NCBI GenBank assembly: GCA_947568835.1
Contig: OX387606.1
Location: 3,906,001-3,970,000 of the forward strand
Reading direction: 5' to 3'
Source: Protonemura montana
Lineage: Eukaryota; Arthropoda; Insecta; Plecoptera; Nemouridae
Length of the DNA stretch: 64,000 bases
Both the position numbers and the translations under genes were made by a program. The notes under the pieces are model-generated. The model saw nothing but the letters and a program-made list of their open reading frames with translations. It did not search any database and had not been told where the DNA came from. This document shows, one piece after another, positions 1 through 14,697 of the stretch. Position 1 is the stretch's first letter. Each line of letters begins with the position of its first letter.

Positions 1-3000
1 CGCGAGGCGATAAGTGCGATATCGTGTACTGCTATTATTTCAATTGAAACGATCCATATTATAGCAACAATAGAATATAGATGACGAATAAACATTAGCG
101 CTTTTTTTTTTAAGAAAATAAAAATACAGCTGCGGGAAATTGCGCTATAACAGAAATGAGATTTTCTGTAGCGACTAGCAGATGAAAAATCTTGAAGTGT
201 CTAGGAGAATGTGGAGTTGGGTTTGAGTCGTCGGGTTCTCTGATACAAACATGAATAATTTTGCAGCTCTGTGCAAATTTCATCAGTTAAGTTAAGCGTC
301 GAGACAAAAAGTTTTAAGGTCTGCAAATGATAACCATCCTAATCATCGAGTTTCATCCCTTATAGTAACACGTTATCAAGAAGGTGCAGATCAGTGATAC
401 AATGAAAGTTTGCATACGGTTCCAGTTGAAACGGTACGCGTGTAGCAAGAAGGAGACATAAAACACTGTTTAATCCCTCCCGAACTCCAAGTAAACTTCT
501 TGTAATTAGTAATTCTCGTTTTCAACTGGAATGAGAGGATGCAAGTTTGTGCTTCAAAATTTTATACTTCAGATCATTTGCCGGATTAGATTTTTATTTG
601 TGGCCTTTCAAACTTTTTTGGATTAGTTGCTTTAATCTGAGATTTTGAAAACAAAATTTCATCGCAAAATACTCTTCCTCTAAAAATCCAAGTAATCCAA
701 TTAATCCTATTTTTATACATTTACTTTCTTTCCCAACAAATTTTCTCCAACGCAGAAAAAGTGCCATGAACTGGTTTACAGAAGTAGAGGGGATCACATT
801 GCTACCATCAAGGGAGAATATTTAAAACCCTTATATTGTTAAAGAAAACTGAGATATTTACATATCGTGGCATATATTTCGCACCTTGGCACTTGTTTCC
901 AAAATAAAATTTATGTGATCCGGTTGTGCGTAGCTTCATTGGCAATAAAAATACATTTTGAAAATTTTTTTAAATTTCAAAAGTTTCAAAAAAGTGTGAA
1001 GCCATTTTACTTTCCGTTTAAGAAGCAAGATCAGCCAAAGAAGTACTGGGACTTCAGGCTTAAGGGTTATGATAAGATCCCTGTGTTTTACTAGTGAAGC
1101 TAACGATCAATGTGTTTCCTCCCCATTGCCATGGTCAGGTTCCACGACCACATGTTTTGCCGCACGACTGGAGGAGCGTCACAGATGAGCGAGAGTGACA
1201 AGGTACTAATGATAACGTCAAGACACGTCAGGCTGCGTTACTATCTCGCCGCGGGACGACACAAGATGCTTCCTTTCTCCACGGCGACCTAATCATAGGA
1301 GCGGCTAAACGCAAAGCAAAAATTAAGAGGTTTCGTCAGATATACAGATAAGCTACCGAAGTAGATTCATCATGTTTTTTCTATCAACGTTTGGTTTGAT
1401 TGATATGATACTCACGATTTTGATCTAGATTTCAAGAAAAGCAAGATTTCCTAGAGATGCATTCTGGAACTTGAATGAACTGCTACGTGTTTTCTTTCTT
1501 TCCCACTGCACATGTTTATAAATTTTAAAATGTAATCGAAAACGTGCGACAGATAGCAAGTTGTGAAACGATAAATTTTTTCCCCGGGTAAAGTTCTCGG
1601 TGTGTTTGAAGGTTTGGTAAGATCAAGTTGGTAGACCGAGTCAATCGAGCTTGTTCCCGCTGCTGGTGGCCAGGACACATGGTTGCTGAGGTGGACGCCT
1701 TGACTTGGTGACCCCTTGTTTGAGTTTCGAGGAAGTGCGGACGAACGAGACGTCGCTCGATGTCAGTTGCCCCGAAATCGTTCGCCGAAGTTCGGGCAAA
1801 GACTTCCCCGCGAGGTCCACGTCGCAACATAGGCGACAACCATTATTAGTTTAGGTGACAGTTATCAATAAAGTTATGTCGTCTAGGTCAAACTATTTGA
1901 ATTGATGGCGTGAAGAGTCAGCTAATTATTAATTGCATTGCCTCCACAGAGTCAGACAGGTCACTTACCACTGAAACCCCTATGAGCAACACTGCATTAT
2001 CCGTCCCCTTTGAAGTGATTCAATTTTCAAACGAAGATAACCAAAGGTTCGAAACATTTATGCGGCCACTTGACAAGAGATGATAGGCTAAAATGTAGGA
2101 GGCTCGGGTAGGTTGGCCAAAATTGGGTGGCAAAGGAACGTGCCGGGCACAACGGACCACGAAAGGTCAACTCGAACGACCCCTGTGGGTTGTTAAGGCT
2201 CGTTGGTCGCTTCTTGAATCCTAACCCCTCGGCACCCCCTCCCACGCCGACGGTCTCGAGCGAGACCATCTGAAGATCTCCCTTAATTAAAGCCAGACAT
2301 ATTCTCTAGTATAAGAGACCGCCGCGCAACCGGAGCTGCCATTGAAGGGTAGCTGGTGTGTGTACTGCACGCTAGACGGTGGCATCGTACCTTTAGTCAA
2401 AGCCTTGATTTAGTGAGCGCTGACCACCGCCGCCCGCCGCTCGCCGCCCGCCGCCGCCGCTACACAGTCACAAAGTGTTTCCTGAGGTAGCTCCAGCGCA
2501 CCCTGAGGCCTCTCATTACGCAAATGAGCAACGACGCCACGTAGTGCGCAAAGCTCTGCAAGGGCTAAGTGCGAGTTTACGGCGGCGGCGATGGCGATGG
2601 CGTCTCCGCCGAATCAGTCGCCATTTCTCATTACAATAATGCATGGAGACGGCCAAACTTACACGCGGCGAGAGCTTGCACAAAGTCGTCCTTCACTGGC
2701 AGTGGAATTTTCAACTGGTCTGGCGTGTTCAATGATGTTAAACTAGCAAGAATAATAGTTTTCACTGGCGAATTCCGTGTCGAGTTATGTCTCGCGGTGC
2801 AATTAAAATGCGCGTGCCAAAAAATCGCCGTTTCATTCTTATTTCCTTTGACGCGCTGCTGTGCAGGCGTCATGTTAATTGATAATAAATCCCGTGTGAA
2901 TTTGTCTCGGTGATGCCAAGAATGCGCTGGCTTGCCGCTCAGGCCGCCATTTTGTGGGCGAATTTTTTTATTTTTTTATTTCGTTGACACTTTCTGTAAA

Positions 3001-6000
3001 ATAATGTCGCCGTGTTCACTCAAGCCCTCACCCACACCCCCCTCCCCAATACCGGCTTCCACCACCTTTCTCCCCGCAGAAAATAAAGGGTTACATTATG
3101 GGACATCCACCATAATAACCGATCGACTGAGAAGTATCTTCGCGGTGACCTTTCCACTTGTGCCTGCGTTTTGCTGTCAAGGCTTCTCTTTTGTAGAGTG
3201 TAGATGTAAGATGGCATTTCCATCAGCGAAGAAGCAAATTCATTATGTGCACTTATCACAAAGCAAAATGTCGCTTCGCGTCCTCCCAAATGCCAGTGGA
3301 AAAGCTTAAGCAGTTCACGGCGATTTTTCCCGAGAGTGAAATTGCTGGTTGAATCTATTTTTTTTTGTTGTCGGTATAATTTTGCTCTCGCGCATCGTGG
3401 AACTGGCACGAACATCTCTCCTAATTGGGCTGAGGCAATATTAACTTGGGTCATGCCGCAGAAAAAATTAGAGCGCAGATGAATCTGACGTTTGTTTTGT
3501 GTAAAAGTTTCCTACCCCATCTCCCCCGCGCTCGACGCTATTCAAAAGCAAAACAAACTGAAAAGTGTCGGTAGAACGTGATTTCGCCAATATTTCGTGC
3601 GAATGTTGTATCCAGTCCGAGCAGCGTGTTTCGGTGGCCGTCGTTGACAAGTTGTTCAACTTTTCACGCTCCACTTCTCGATCACGTGACGTTGACGCTG
3701 TGCCCGGCCGACCGACGCCGACGCCGACCGACGTCGAGACATCTGGCGACGTCCTTCTGAGCGGTGACACACGTGAACTCTGACCCCTCTGAGCTGGATT
3801 ACAACACACATCTGTGTGAAGCTCTCGCCTAACTCTGTTGACGCTAACAAATCGCGCTCATCCAGTCAAGCATCTATAATTTCACGTTCAAGTTTCACTG
3901 AAACCTTAAACTTGGTAAGCGCAGGTCTTGTAGCTATCATATTAATTAGCATTACTGTGGTTACATGCCTTGGAGCAATCATTGTAATAAATTCACTGTG
4001 AGGTAGCTGAGGTATAGGTTCACTTTCGCCTGAGCGCTGAGGATGGAGTTTTTTCGAATAGTTAACAAGTTCGAATGTTAGTTGTCGACAGGTCTAGAAG
4101 TTAATAGTTGGCATAGTTCGGTACTGACACGCGATCGTCTCCGAGGAACAAGATCCCTCTGTTCTATGGGGCGCGCACCAGCGTCGAGCGATGTATCAGA
4201 ATCTCGTTTGGCAAACTTTAAAAGGTGGATCAAGAAGTTTGCAAGCGCGAAGTCGCGGGAAGGGTCCCGTGTTTCTTTGAGCTACATCTTTATCATGCTC
4301 AGAAACAAATTTTTGTGTATGATTTTATTGCGGGTTGGATGTCGATGAAAAAAACCGCACCAAACTGTAGGTAAGGCGTCAATGAAATTCCACAGAATAA
4401 CTAGAAATCGATACAAAATTGTTACTTAGAACGGCTGAAAAAAGTACCCAAATTTGTCTTGGCGCCAAAGAAGAGACACAAAACGCTGGAAAAAGTTCCT
4501 AAATTGTGAGAATGAAGTGGCACAGAATGGCCGGAAAAAGTACCCAAACTGACGGAATACTTTGCCGTGAGTGAGTCGACCCTAATTTCAGAGTTTCCAC
4601 CACCACCACCACCCAGCGTATACTGCCAATGACGTATAATTATTTAATGTGCGTGAGGTAGCGTTCAAGCATAGAAGAGATTGGAGAGTGCAAGAGAGAG
4701 CGAGCCTCTATCTTGCGTGTCCCATGAATTACGGATGGCAAACGGATGTCCTGAATATCTCCGCGCGGGAAGGATGCATTAAAGTGATGACGCCCCCCTC
4801 TTGCTCCTGGCCATCATCGGCCAAAAACAGGGGCACGAAAATCATATTTCACTGCGCCGCCTTGTTTAGAGCAACATCTTATCGCGGCCGTGATGGATGC
4901 GCCACGTCATGGCGGTGGAGGCGCCGAGTTGGCATTAACTGCTCGCCTGACCTAATCGCGGGAAGGACGCCGACGCCGACGGCGGCGACGCCCCTATCAC
5001 TCATTACCACCTTGTTGAACCAAGGCGTCGTGGCAGTAAGATTGACGCGATGACGCGCTATGTGTCTATGTGCCGTAGTTGAACAATTAACTACAGTGAA
5101 ATTAAAAAAAAACACACACACACACATTTTCGACGGTTTCTGTTAAATATTTTAAATGTTTGGCGATGGGCAGGTAAAGCTGCAAAAAGCATTTGATTTT
5201 CCTGCCACTAACTTAGCACAAAACTGGCTTTCCAATTTTAAACTGGCTTGATTTGGAAAAGGCTCTTTCGTTAGACAAATATAGACAATCGCTGCTATTT
5301 GAATTAAGATTATTGATGACGCTTTTCGGAAATATACTCATAAATATCAATTCCGGACGTCATATTGATGCGCACTGCGAATTCACTAAACAGAAATCGA
5401 ACGTGAGAGTTTTTTTCTTTAAAAATGGCTTTTCGTACTCTATAGATCTGCTGATCAATCACGCTACTCTCGCATTCTGGATCTTATTTATCAGTGTTTC
5501 AAAAAGCCGCCGCTCGCGCGGGGCCCTGCCGGCTGCCTGACGACGGCACCGGAAGCGACGCGTGATTAATGTTTTCCCTGGGGCAATTGTTGTCCCTAGG
5601 GCGCGACCTGGCCCATTGATTGATCGACGCCCCTCCCCCCCCCCACCCCCTCCCCACCCTACCTTCTCACTCTTGGAGGCGACGCCGAGGCCACCGAAAC
5701 GTAGCAATTCCTAAAATCTGCTGGCCGACGCGTGTCCACAGCCTCTTTCAAAGTCTCCATCCAAATATGTGATTCTACAAATTTTTTACATGGAAAATGG
5801 TCATTTTGTCCAGTTTCCGAGTATCGCATCCGTTTCATTATTTGCGAGGTAAATTGGCTTTTTTCAGTATTTGCTCGTAGCTGATAACCAAAATCATAAT
5901 GGAAGCAAATTGGAGTGGCGAATATGGAAAAACCAATAACAGAAATGAAATAAGAGCCACGAAACTTTTTATTTAGTGTGGGACAGTCTTGGCACCTTTA

Positions 6001-6371
6001 TTGGGTTTATATCACAAAGCCACCCGCGTGCATTCCATTTTTGAGATCGACTTTATGAACAGATAACAATTTTAATCCCGTTCACGAGGCAAATAGTTCA
6101 CCTATACGTGCTGGAGACTCGTCGAGTGCCGGCCTTTGTGTACTTTTCTTTTTCCCCGCGTGTGATTTTCAAATACAACGGAGCGAGCTGCATTTCTGAC
6201 CGCACTGGCATACCGCCTCCCACTCGGCAAACGCTTTATCTACTCGCCGGCGAAATTTGGTATGGAAAAATGCGGGGCTGTCTTTTATTTACCCGCGTCC
6301 GTGGTGGCGCAAAAAGGGCCAGGCAGTACAGGCATGCACATGCCGCACGGGAACGGGCAAGTTTCATTTAG

Positions 6372-6450
6372 ATCGGGAGCCGGAGATACGAACCCCAGGC
6401 CGCGCACGCTGCAACACGATAAGCCCCCTCACCGACTGACCACTGGACAT
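6372..6450 (-). repeat. tRNA-like (possible SINE head) remnant
   Basis: On the minus strand, a segment with TGGTCAGTCGGTGAG (A-box-like) is followed about 35 bases on by GGGGTTCGTATCTCC (B-box and T-loop like) with partly paired flanks. No full cloverleaf can be drawn, so this is more likely the tRNA-derived head of an old SINE than a tRNA gene. Confidence 0.3.
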
Positions 6451-9400
6451 AACTTTTTTAATCAAATGAACACTGTTTATTTCATGTCACGTCGCGCTTT
6501 TTGGGAACTAAAAACAAAAAGCACTTAAAATTTATTAGTTTAATCAATCACCTGCGCTATAGCAGCGCCACGCGGTTAATGTTAAAATGGAATTTTCCAG
6601 GAACGAAATGATGATCGTATCCAAAAATAAAATAAAACTATGTACATGGCAACAACAAATAGTGGCGCGGCGAGCGCGGTGGGTGGCGGGGAATCGAATC
6701 ATGCAAAACCGCGTCAGGTTGTGAGGCTCTTGTCGCGGTCCTGGCAGCCTCCTCACAGACACGGGGCACTAAAGGCAGGTAAACCGGAGCCGACAAATTG
6801 GAAACGAAACGACGACGCGAAACGAAATATTCTCTTAGTGACAATGGAAGAGATCGAGTGACGCGAGAGAAAAATTCGACTCGAAATTTGGCGAAATTCG
6901 TGCACTCGTGGCATTGAAACAGTATTCTGTTACAGTATCGAGTGGAACTCGACTTTTTTTTTGTTTGGCGCGTGTATCTCTCAAATTTAGTTGCCAGTTT
7001 GAATATGAGATGGTATTTTCCACCTCTTTTCCGGTTCCAGGGGTTGGTAAAGAGGTTGTTGCGAGCTTTGCTGGAAATGTCCTTTTTGAAATCACTGCAG
7101 TTATGATTCTGAAACAAAAATTGTAGAAAGTTATCCAATTTTCCTCTCTGCCTGTAGTGTGTTGCCAACCCCTGTTCCCAAAACCACTCCAGTAGTAACT
7201 AGTTCAATCGTGCGTGGGGTTTGGAGAGTCATTATGCGACAATTCCTGCAATTTCGAGTGTCATTCACTGCCAATTGTCGTCGAACTCGTATCAATATGC
7301 CAATTGAAGAGTTAATAATAATTCCACCACATAATTGAATAAAATTTGTGAAGCCAAATGATGCCAATCTTTTCACATTATTCTAGGTTACCTCTAAATT
7401 AACTTGCTAGTTGCTCAGAAGATATTTCAAGAGCTAAAACGGTTACCGTATGTCAAGTCACGTCAGGTGCAATCGAAGCCATTGCACACAATTCACACAA
7501 CTGACATTATAAGCTGCCATTGCTGAATTTAGTGAACATTCGTTTCGCGAATGAGTCCTCGGTGGCTCATCGTTTCCCTTGGTGTACAGCTGGATATACT
7601 TGCCCGCGCAAGTGGTCTTCTATGGGTGAAATTGCAACGCTAGCCGTTGCTGCTCTAGGTGAGGTCGTGGCGTATTACAGCGTCGGCGTCGGCGTCGTAA
7701 AACAGAAGTGTATGAGAAGAAACAGGTCAGGTAATTGTAGCGTCCGAAGCAGAACGTGCTGGTGTATAGCGGGGATACATGCTTATACTTTCCAAGAGAT
7801 TTTCCTCGAAGAGGTTCTTTTGTCGTGGCGTTATGGGACTGCAGTCAGCTAAGGAATGCACAGCTGCTGAATTGCAATGAAACCATTTTAAATAATGCAC
7901 CTGGGTAATGCAGTTTTCTAGGAATGGGTGCAACTGTCATAAAACCGCTGTCAGATATTAGGAGACGGCCGATAAAGATGGAGGGGATTCGATGAATTCA
8001 AAGTGAAATGTCTTGTAATTTATCTAGATTTTACTCCATATTAGAGAGGTTTTATTCGTATTTAAAAAACCAAGTTGTGGAAGTTAATAAAAGAGCATAT
8101 TTTTATGTCAAGAAGTTTTTCTAAACTTTGTACTCATAGACGATTTTATGTAAACTAAACTTTAATTGCACTAGAGAAATTTGCAATTGCAACGCATTCG
8201 TTTCTCGGTGAATATAAAACTTAGTGCATACAGATAAAGTTATTCCCTGAATATGTTAATGAACAATTCAACGGGCATTTAGGTGCTAATTAAAAATTAC
8301 ATCACATACTTGCATTTTATTCGCTGATCTGTAACTTTATGGCTGTGCTCTCTGTAGCCATAGCGATATGTTAGAATATCGCGATCTAAAATCAGTCCAC
8401 GTTCAAGAAACAACTTGGAGTGTACCTTCTTCTTAAATTCGGAAAACGATATCACTTGCCCTAGAAGCTATAGCTTTCTGAAATTCTAGAACATTCCTGA
8501 TACACTACACGGGAATGTAGTTTGTGGTTACCCATCCCAACGATGAGATACAGAGGAAATGACGCCCCCGATCTCTGCTTCATGCATGTTGTTGATAAGT
8601 CAAAGGTGAGATGCATCCGCAATTTGTTACCTGTATTGCACAGAATCGAGACGCTCTGTAAGCTGTTTCCAGTTGCAAGCCCCGCTCGGAAATGAGGGTA
8701 GCTCCTTTTGAGCATCTTACGCTGCTGCTGACTTCATCGTCATGAAAGCATCATTGTGTATTGTGGCGCAGATTCTCTGTCACACATGAATAGTAACGGT
8801 TATATTTTTGCTCCTTCTTATTTGCTGGAGTAACAGTATAGTTTCGTAAATTGTTTTTTTTTTAGCAAATAAATTGCAGTTTCACTCACAGATTATATAT
8901 ATTTTTAGTGCTTTGACACATAACCTAGAATATACTTTGAGCTTTTATCGCCGCGATATTTGAGTCACACACACTTCAAGACGTAGCTGTCAAAGTAAAT
9001 GAAATTTCTCTGGCAGAGCTCGCTCACTCAGTCCTACTGAAATATGCTTTAGCCGAAAAGTATTTTCAGATACACACAACCACTCAACATTCGTCATATT
9101 TTGTGAAAGTCGCGTTTGAAAGAGCGTTTCAGCACGTCACAACTCAGAGGGTACCACATCGATTTATATTTTCTAAGCCAAAACTTTTATCCCGTCCCGT
9201 TTTCATCCCTTCCCTCGGTGGGTGTTCAAGGATGTTTCTTTCCGTCGGTCGAAGATGGCAAAGATGTTTACGCGTGCCAAACGCCTCGCCGCCGTTGCTT
9301 GCGCATCGCGTCATAATTGGTCTTAATTTCACTAATCTACGCCGAGCTCGCTATACATAATTCCACGAATAAGTTGCCGAATCTTTTAGCATACGCAGTA

Positions 9401-10433
9401 GTGTTAGTGAACCACACCGCTGCAAACTCAGTTTCCCTTTGACTTGGTTAGAGAATTGATCTAATTCTGCGCCCGCCGCACACGCAGGCTTCAAAGAAAA
9501 GCGTGGGATATTGCGTTACGCAGGTTTTCCACATAAAAAATTCTTTCTTACAGTCCATGGTTTAGGACGCGAGCGGTATCACTTTTATCGGAAAACAGTC
9601 TTTGTGCGAAATTAGTTTTGGTCGCGTGTATGGTAACTCTAAAAAGCTTTTTTTTTGTTTATCTCACAATCAGAGAGAATTTCCATACTCTCTTGAAAAC
9701 TTTCCTCCTCTGTTCTCCACGATGTTAATAATTTGAGCTGCTCGGAATTTTTCTCGAGCCATAACACAAATTCAAGAGATGTGTCTATATTTCTTAGGAT
9801 ACGCAAAGGATTGCTAAGTCCCAACGCGCTCATGTATCAGGAAATATGTCTTGCCTAGCGACTATATGGGCTGCATCACGCACGCCGATGGTTCCGCTTC
9901 CATATCTCAAAAAGCTCTTCCCAACAGAGAGAATACTTTATTGGAGAAGTCAGAGCCGGTAAGTAAGATCGCAAGATGATGTTGTCTGGTAAAAGAGAGA
10001 GACGGATATGCGAGTCGCGAAACGAGGCACAGAGTTTCGGAATTCAGATCGATATGAAAATATCTTTCCTTCATTGGTGGGCATCTGTCTCCGGTGTAGT
10101 CGAGTTGGCCTGGCCTTGCCTGGCGGCTGACATGCTCCGTGCCGTCTTCCTCGGTCGTCGGGGTCTTCGCCGAGCGAGTTTCCTGATGGAGATTCCATGT
10201 TCGGACGGGACATTGTCGAACATTCGCATGCGGCAACGCCCTTTCAGGACCTGGGTCACCGTGTACACCCGTCAATATCATCAGAGCCTGGCTTCCGTCC
10301 GCCGACGTCGACGTCCTTGCGAAATCAACCGGCCATCTATGCCCCGTTACTTCCCGCGGCCCGGCAATGGTGATGAGGATGGAAGTGAACATTCAATCCC
10401 GCAGTTCGTTCCAGTGAAGAAGCTCTCTCAAAG

Positions 10434-10490
10434 ATGTTAGTAGCCGAGTGGTTGAGAAAAACGATTCCATCATGCAAACCGCCCTGGGAT
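10434..10490 (+). repeat. tRNA-like remnant with intact A box
   Basis: TAGCCGAGTGGTTGAG matches the A box and D arm of a class-II (Ser/Leu) tRNA. GGGATTTGAA about 32 bases later resembles a B box. The spacing is too short for a class-II tRNA and no acceptor stem is visible. It is probably a tRNA pseudogene or SINE fragment. Confidence 0.3.
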
Positions 10491-10949
10491 TTGAAACAAA
10501 CAAATAAATATAGGATAATATCATTTCCTAGAAATATGTAAACGAAACGTCTGGCCGTGCCAGCATTGCAGAATTGCGGTAGCCAAAGCCTGTCGTTCGT
10601 TCACAGAGGAAAGCGACCTTTCGCGTATAGCGTTACGCGCTCAGTTCTAAATGGAAAGACTGATATTTTCACCCCAAAGGCGAATATTTGCTCTGTGCTG
10701 AATTTCCCTTCTCTTTGAATAATAAGAAATAAAAAGAGGAAATACTTCTCCGATTGTTATTTTCCAGCAGTGTTTTCGGCATCTGCAACCGCGCTAGAAG
10801 CAAACCTGCCTCTTCAGGGGTCCAACTTTATAAATAATGACAAGACACAGTTTAAATGCCTAGAAGGCAACGCGGATCTAAAGTAAAGTTTCGTTAGCTC
10901 GCGCAATACCTGCGGCTAGGTTTGTTAAAACTTTTACTTCGCCTTGTCA

Positions 10950-10975
10950 TGACGTCATCCCCAGTGACGTGCGCC
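10950..10975. promoter_or_regulatory. CRE-like site cluster
   Basis: A perfect TGACGTCA palindrome at 10950-10957 is followed by a second half-site context (GTGACGTG). TGACGTCA is the consensus for CREB/ATF dimers. There is no evidence of a transcript start nearby, so a regulatory role is only possible. Confidence 0.25.
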
Positions 10976-13142
10976 GTCAGACGTCGCCGTCGTTCTTATC
11001 TTCTCCGGTAACGTAAGAAGAGTACGAAGGAGATGAAGAAGAGGAGGAAGAAGACGTTTTGGGGGATCTGTGGCTTGGTGCTATCTAAAGGCTGGGTGCT
11101 CTCTCAAAGACACTGCCTCCTGCAAGCTCATTAATCTTGCTAAACCATGCAAAACTTATCGGCAACCGAACTGGAGGGAGGGGGGAGTCTTAAGGAGCCA
11201 TGTGATACATCGATAGTGAAACTAAGTCGAGAGGGGTGCTACCGAAAAGTGCCAGTCGAGTGGATAGAGAACTTTTAACGAGGCCGATGGCAAGGATATT
11301 TTGTTGCCTGTTATGGAGAATATTATAGAAATGGATAACAACCAATATGGCACAAAACATGATGAAATGCACTCGATATTTCATGCTAGATTTTTTTCTC
11401 GTGAATAAAGATACCCTTGTGTTTCGTAGGTAGCCAAGCAGCTTTAACCGAAATACCATCATCGTCGCAGATGAGACGTACCGTCAACCGAAAATATTTG
11501 TTTTCCAAAGAGTAACTTGCGCGGAAACTTGGCAAAACCCGATAAGATGAAAGACTAACTTTTGACTTAATGAGGTATCACAGTTTCGAAGGGGCCAAAA
11601 AGTGTGCCAAGACGTTGGGACGGATTCAACCAAATATACTCTGTCCAGATCGGAGGTTAAGTTGAAAATATAAATATCTGATTGACTGTGACCTTAGAGA
11701 TGATTTTTTTTTTAAATGATTATAATGATTAAAATACTTATTTTTAGTATAATAATTTAAAGTATACCCGATATCAAAATGGTCCGCATATACATTGCAT
11801 ATCCTTAGTAGCCTTAGTGCGCGAAACGAGGTCACTTTACTCTATTCGTGTACTGCAATTGTAGCTATGCAAAGATCATTGGAAATTAAGTTTGCGTGGT
11901 GGAGGAGCCGGGTATCGAAGCAAGCCTCATGCTTAGCTTATGACATGCCATAAACACGTCGCAAATTTCAATATAAAATTAAACTAAATGCCCCGAGACG
12001 GTTTATGTACGGCGTGGCATTTTGGCAAGAGAGCTATTTGCCCCGTGTAAAATAGGTGGTGCCATTAACGTTGCCCGGGTTTATGGGACGTTAAGCTCGG
12101 GTACATGATGTCTTCCGATGTTATATGGAAGGTGAGACGAGTAAACATGGCCAATAAAATCCTTTCCAAATGAATTATCTTGATGCTAGATTACATCTTT
12201 AGTTGTCTGCTTTTTTTCTTGGGATGGCGCGCAAGTTGAATCACGTTTATTTGTTGCCTCGTATAAATGAGAATGACCATCTGTCGTAACAATGACATTT
12301 TTTGCCTCGAGACTTGGAGACAATAATGTAGCAGAAAAGTGTAAACTGAACCCAAATGTGCATCTAAAGCTTTAAATCCGGTAATTTATATCAAAAGAAT
12401 AAACCTTCCGGTTAAGGATTTACTTCTTTGTTCGGAGGCTGTAGAAAAAAACGAGATAAATTTTCTCTAGTTAAAAATAATTGAAAATCCTAATTAGAAG
12501 AAGATCCCACCGCTTAATCGTGACAAAGAATAGGAAACCTAGGCGATATTTTACATCTTTGTATAAATGAGACTTAATTGGCAAGCATTTTCTAGTTCTA
12601 GTAGTTCACTACCCCGACCCAAATACGAAAAATGAAGCAAATTCGCTTCTAGTTTTTGCATTCATTCCCCATGTTCTTACTACATTACCGCTTTTAATTT
12701 CATCCTTGCAAAATCGCGCAAACGCCATTTGCACGATTCGCTTGCACACAGTGAACTCCCACTCGTCGTTTCGTTGTTTCAATGTATAATTTTCCAGTTA
12801 TGAACCCCGGTTCCAGATTTTCATTATTTGATTTTCAAAATACTAATTTAAATGATTTATCACGCGTCGCTAGACACACGGCTAACGCACGCATGGAACG
12901 CATCACGCATACTTTTACGCACTCATATCGTATAATTAGCAACAGGGGCCGGTACGTAATGCGTTTTGCCACGACCGAACGCAGTGCATGGCGTCGCGAC
13001 GCTCGACGTCCACGCTAATTGACGCAGATGTACGCACAATACGCACTAGGTCTGATGCTGCCACGTTGCCGCGTTTTTAGTGACAAACGACCCCTACTCG
13101 AGGCTCGACACCACGACCCTTCTAATGATCAGGTGTTGTCTT

Positions 13143-13227
13143 CCAGGCGTCATTTTGCAGGTGTCGTGTTGCAGGCGTCGTATTGCAGACGTCGTTTTGC
13201 AGGAGTTGCTTTTGCAGGCGTTATATA
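13143..13227. repeat. Short tandem repeat, 14-15 bp unit, about six copies
   Basis: The unit is approximately GCAGGCGTCGTNTT and repeats imperfectly six times. The copies differ by single substitutions and by one base of length, so this is an aged minisatellite. It generates short open frames on both strands that have no other support. Confidence 0.7.
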
Positions 13228-14680
13228 ATCTTCTGGTGAGACAGAATGAAAATCTTGCTGAATTCGTTCCTTCACTACTCAAGTTGATCAAGTATTTTCA
13301 ACGAAGTCAATGAAATTTTGCATGAAAGATTGGCAAGATTCTGCAACCAGCACTTGCCAATTACCTTAAGCTTCGCACAACGTCGCTCTTACCTATTTTA
13401 TCAGAGATATGAGAGATAACTTTGACACAATTTCATCTCACCTCATCTCGACGATAGATGTTGCAAAGTCACTACCCACAAACATTGTTGCTCGTGACGG
13501 AGAGTTCCAATTACCGAGCGTGCAGATCAACAAAACGGCGGTAACGACGTCGAAGGTGCATCACTCGGCATAGTTTCACTTTGAGTACCGACACCATATA
13601 TCAAGCATAACAGACGCCCTCAGTATCTCTGGGTGAGTTACGTGATCTGGCGCTAACTGCCGTCTGCAACCATATTGCCGGTTGCAAGCACCAACACCCA
13701 GTCTAGCGTGGAATGCAATAACTCGCAAGTGCAGCGACGCAGTACACTCTAACGAGGTAATAATTATTAGCCGATGCACACAACTGCAAGCGCTATGTTT
13801 GCTAATTACCAATCCGTGGCTGGCGCTTTGAGGACACACATTTCGCCGTGGGTTTGCTTGTCGCTGCAAGTGAGTCTCTAAAGGGGAGACACAGACGATA
13901 CACCTGCGCTGACTGCATTCGGTACCGTTCTTAAGAGCCACTGCAAGTGTGCGATCTCTTTAAAGCAGCTAGCATTGCAGCCAACACTTTACGAGACCGC
14001 GCAGAGCGTGTGTGTGTATAATGTGAATTAGGCAAAACAGTTGAGAGCATGGGACCATCTGCTTTACCCTTTAGTTAGCCCCATCAACTTGGGACCCATA
14101 AACATTTCCTCCTGTCTCTCGCCTTCTTAATGTGAGCCCCTCTTTCCCTCCACCGACCCCCCGATTCTTCGCCCGACCCCACATGATGCGGTTTGCATAA
14201 TCTCGACCGCAACATGCAACGCCGAAAGGGTGCGAGGCGGACGGCGACGGGTTGCTTGGAACGGGAGAGGGAGGCGACGGCAAGGGTTTGGGTTTGGGGA
14301 GATTAGCGAGCGGCAAAGAGACGCGAAGAAGCGGTAGACACGGCAAGAAGGAAGCAAAGACTCGAAATACAATATTGGCAACTTGTTTAGCGCGCCGCGC
14401 ACCGGAAACTTGTGCGGCGTATAAAGTCGTGTGGGTCGACGACGGCGCTGTGTGTCTCTGGCAAAGTTGGCTCGTAATAAACCAAGCTGTTTTAACATTC
14501 AAATTGAATTCAGCATGATTTGATTCCCTCAAGGCGCGCTGTTCTCCCCGGTGCTTGCCTGGCTAGATAACTGTGTTTGTGTCGCGAGGACCGCGACTGA
14601 GAGGCGCAACACGCAACGCGAACGGCAAAGAGTGCGCCAAAGCTTGCGAATACGACGGGAAAGGCCGATTCGATATATCG

Positions 14681-14697
14681 CCCCCCCCCCCCCCCCC
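14681..14697. repeat. Poly(C) tract of 17 bases
   Basis: Seventeen C in a CpG-rich stretch of the 5' non-coding region. Confidence 0.95.
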
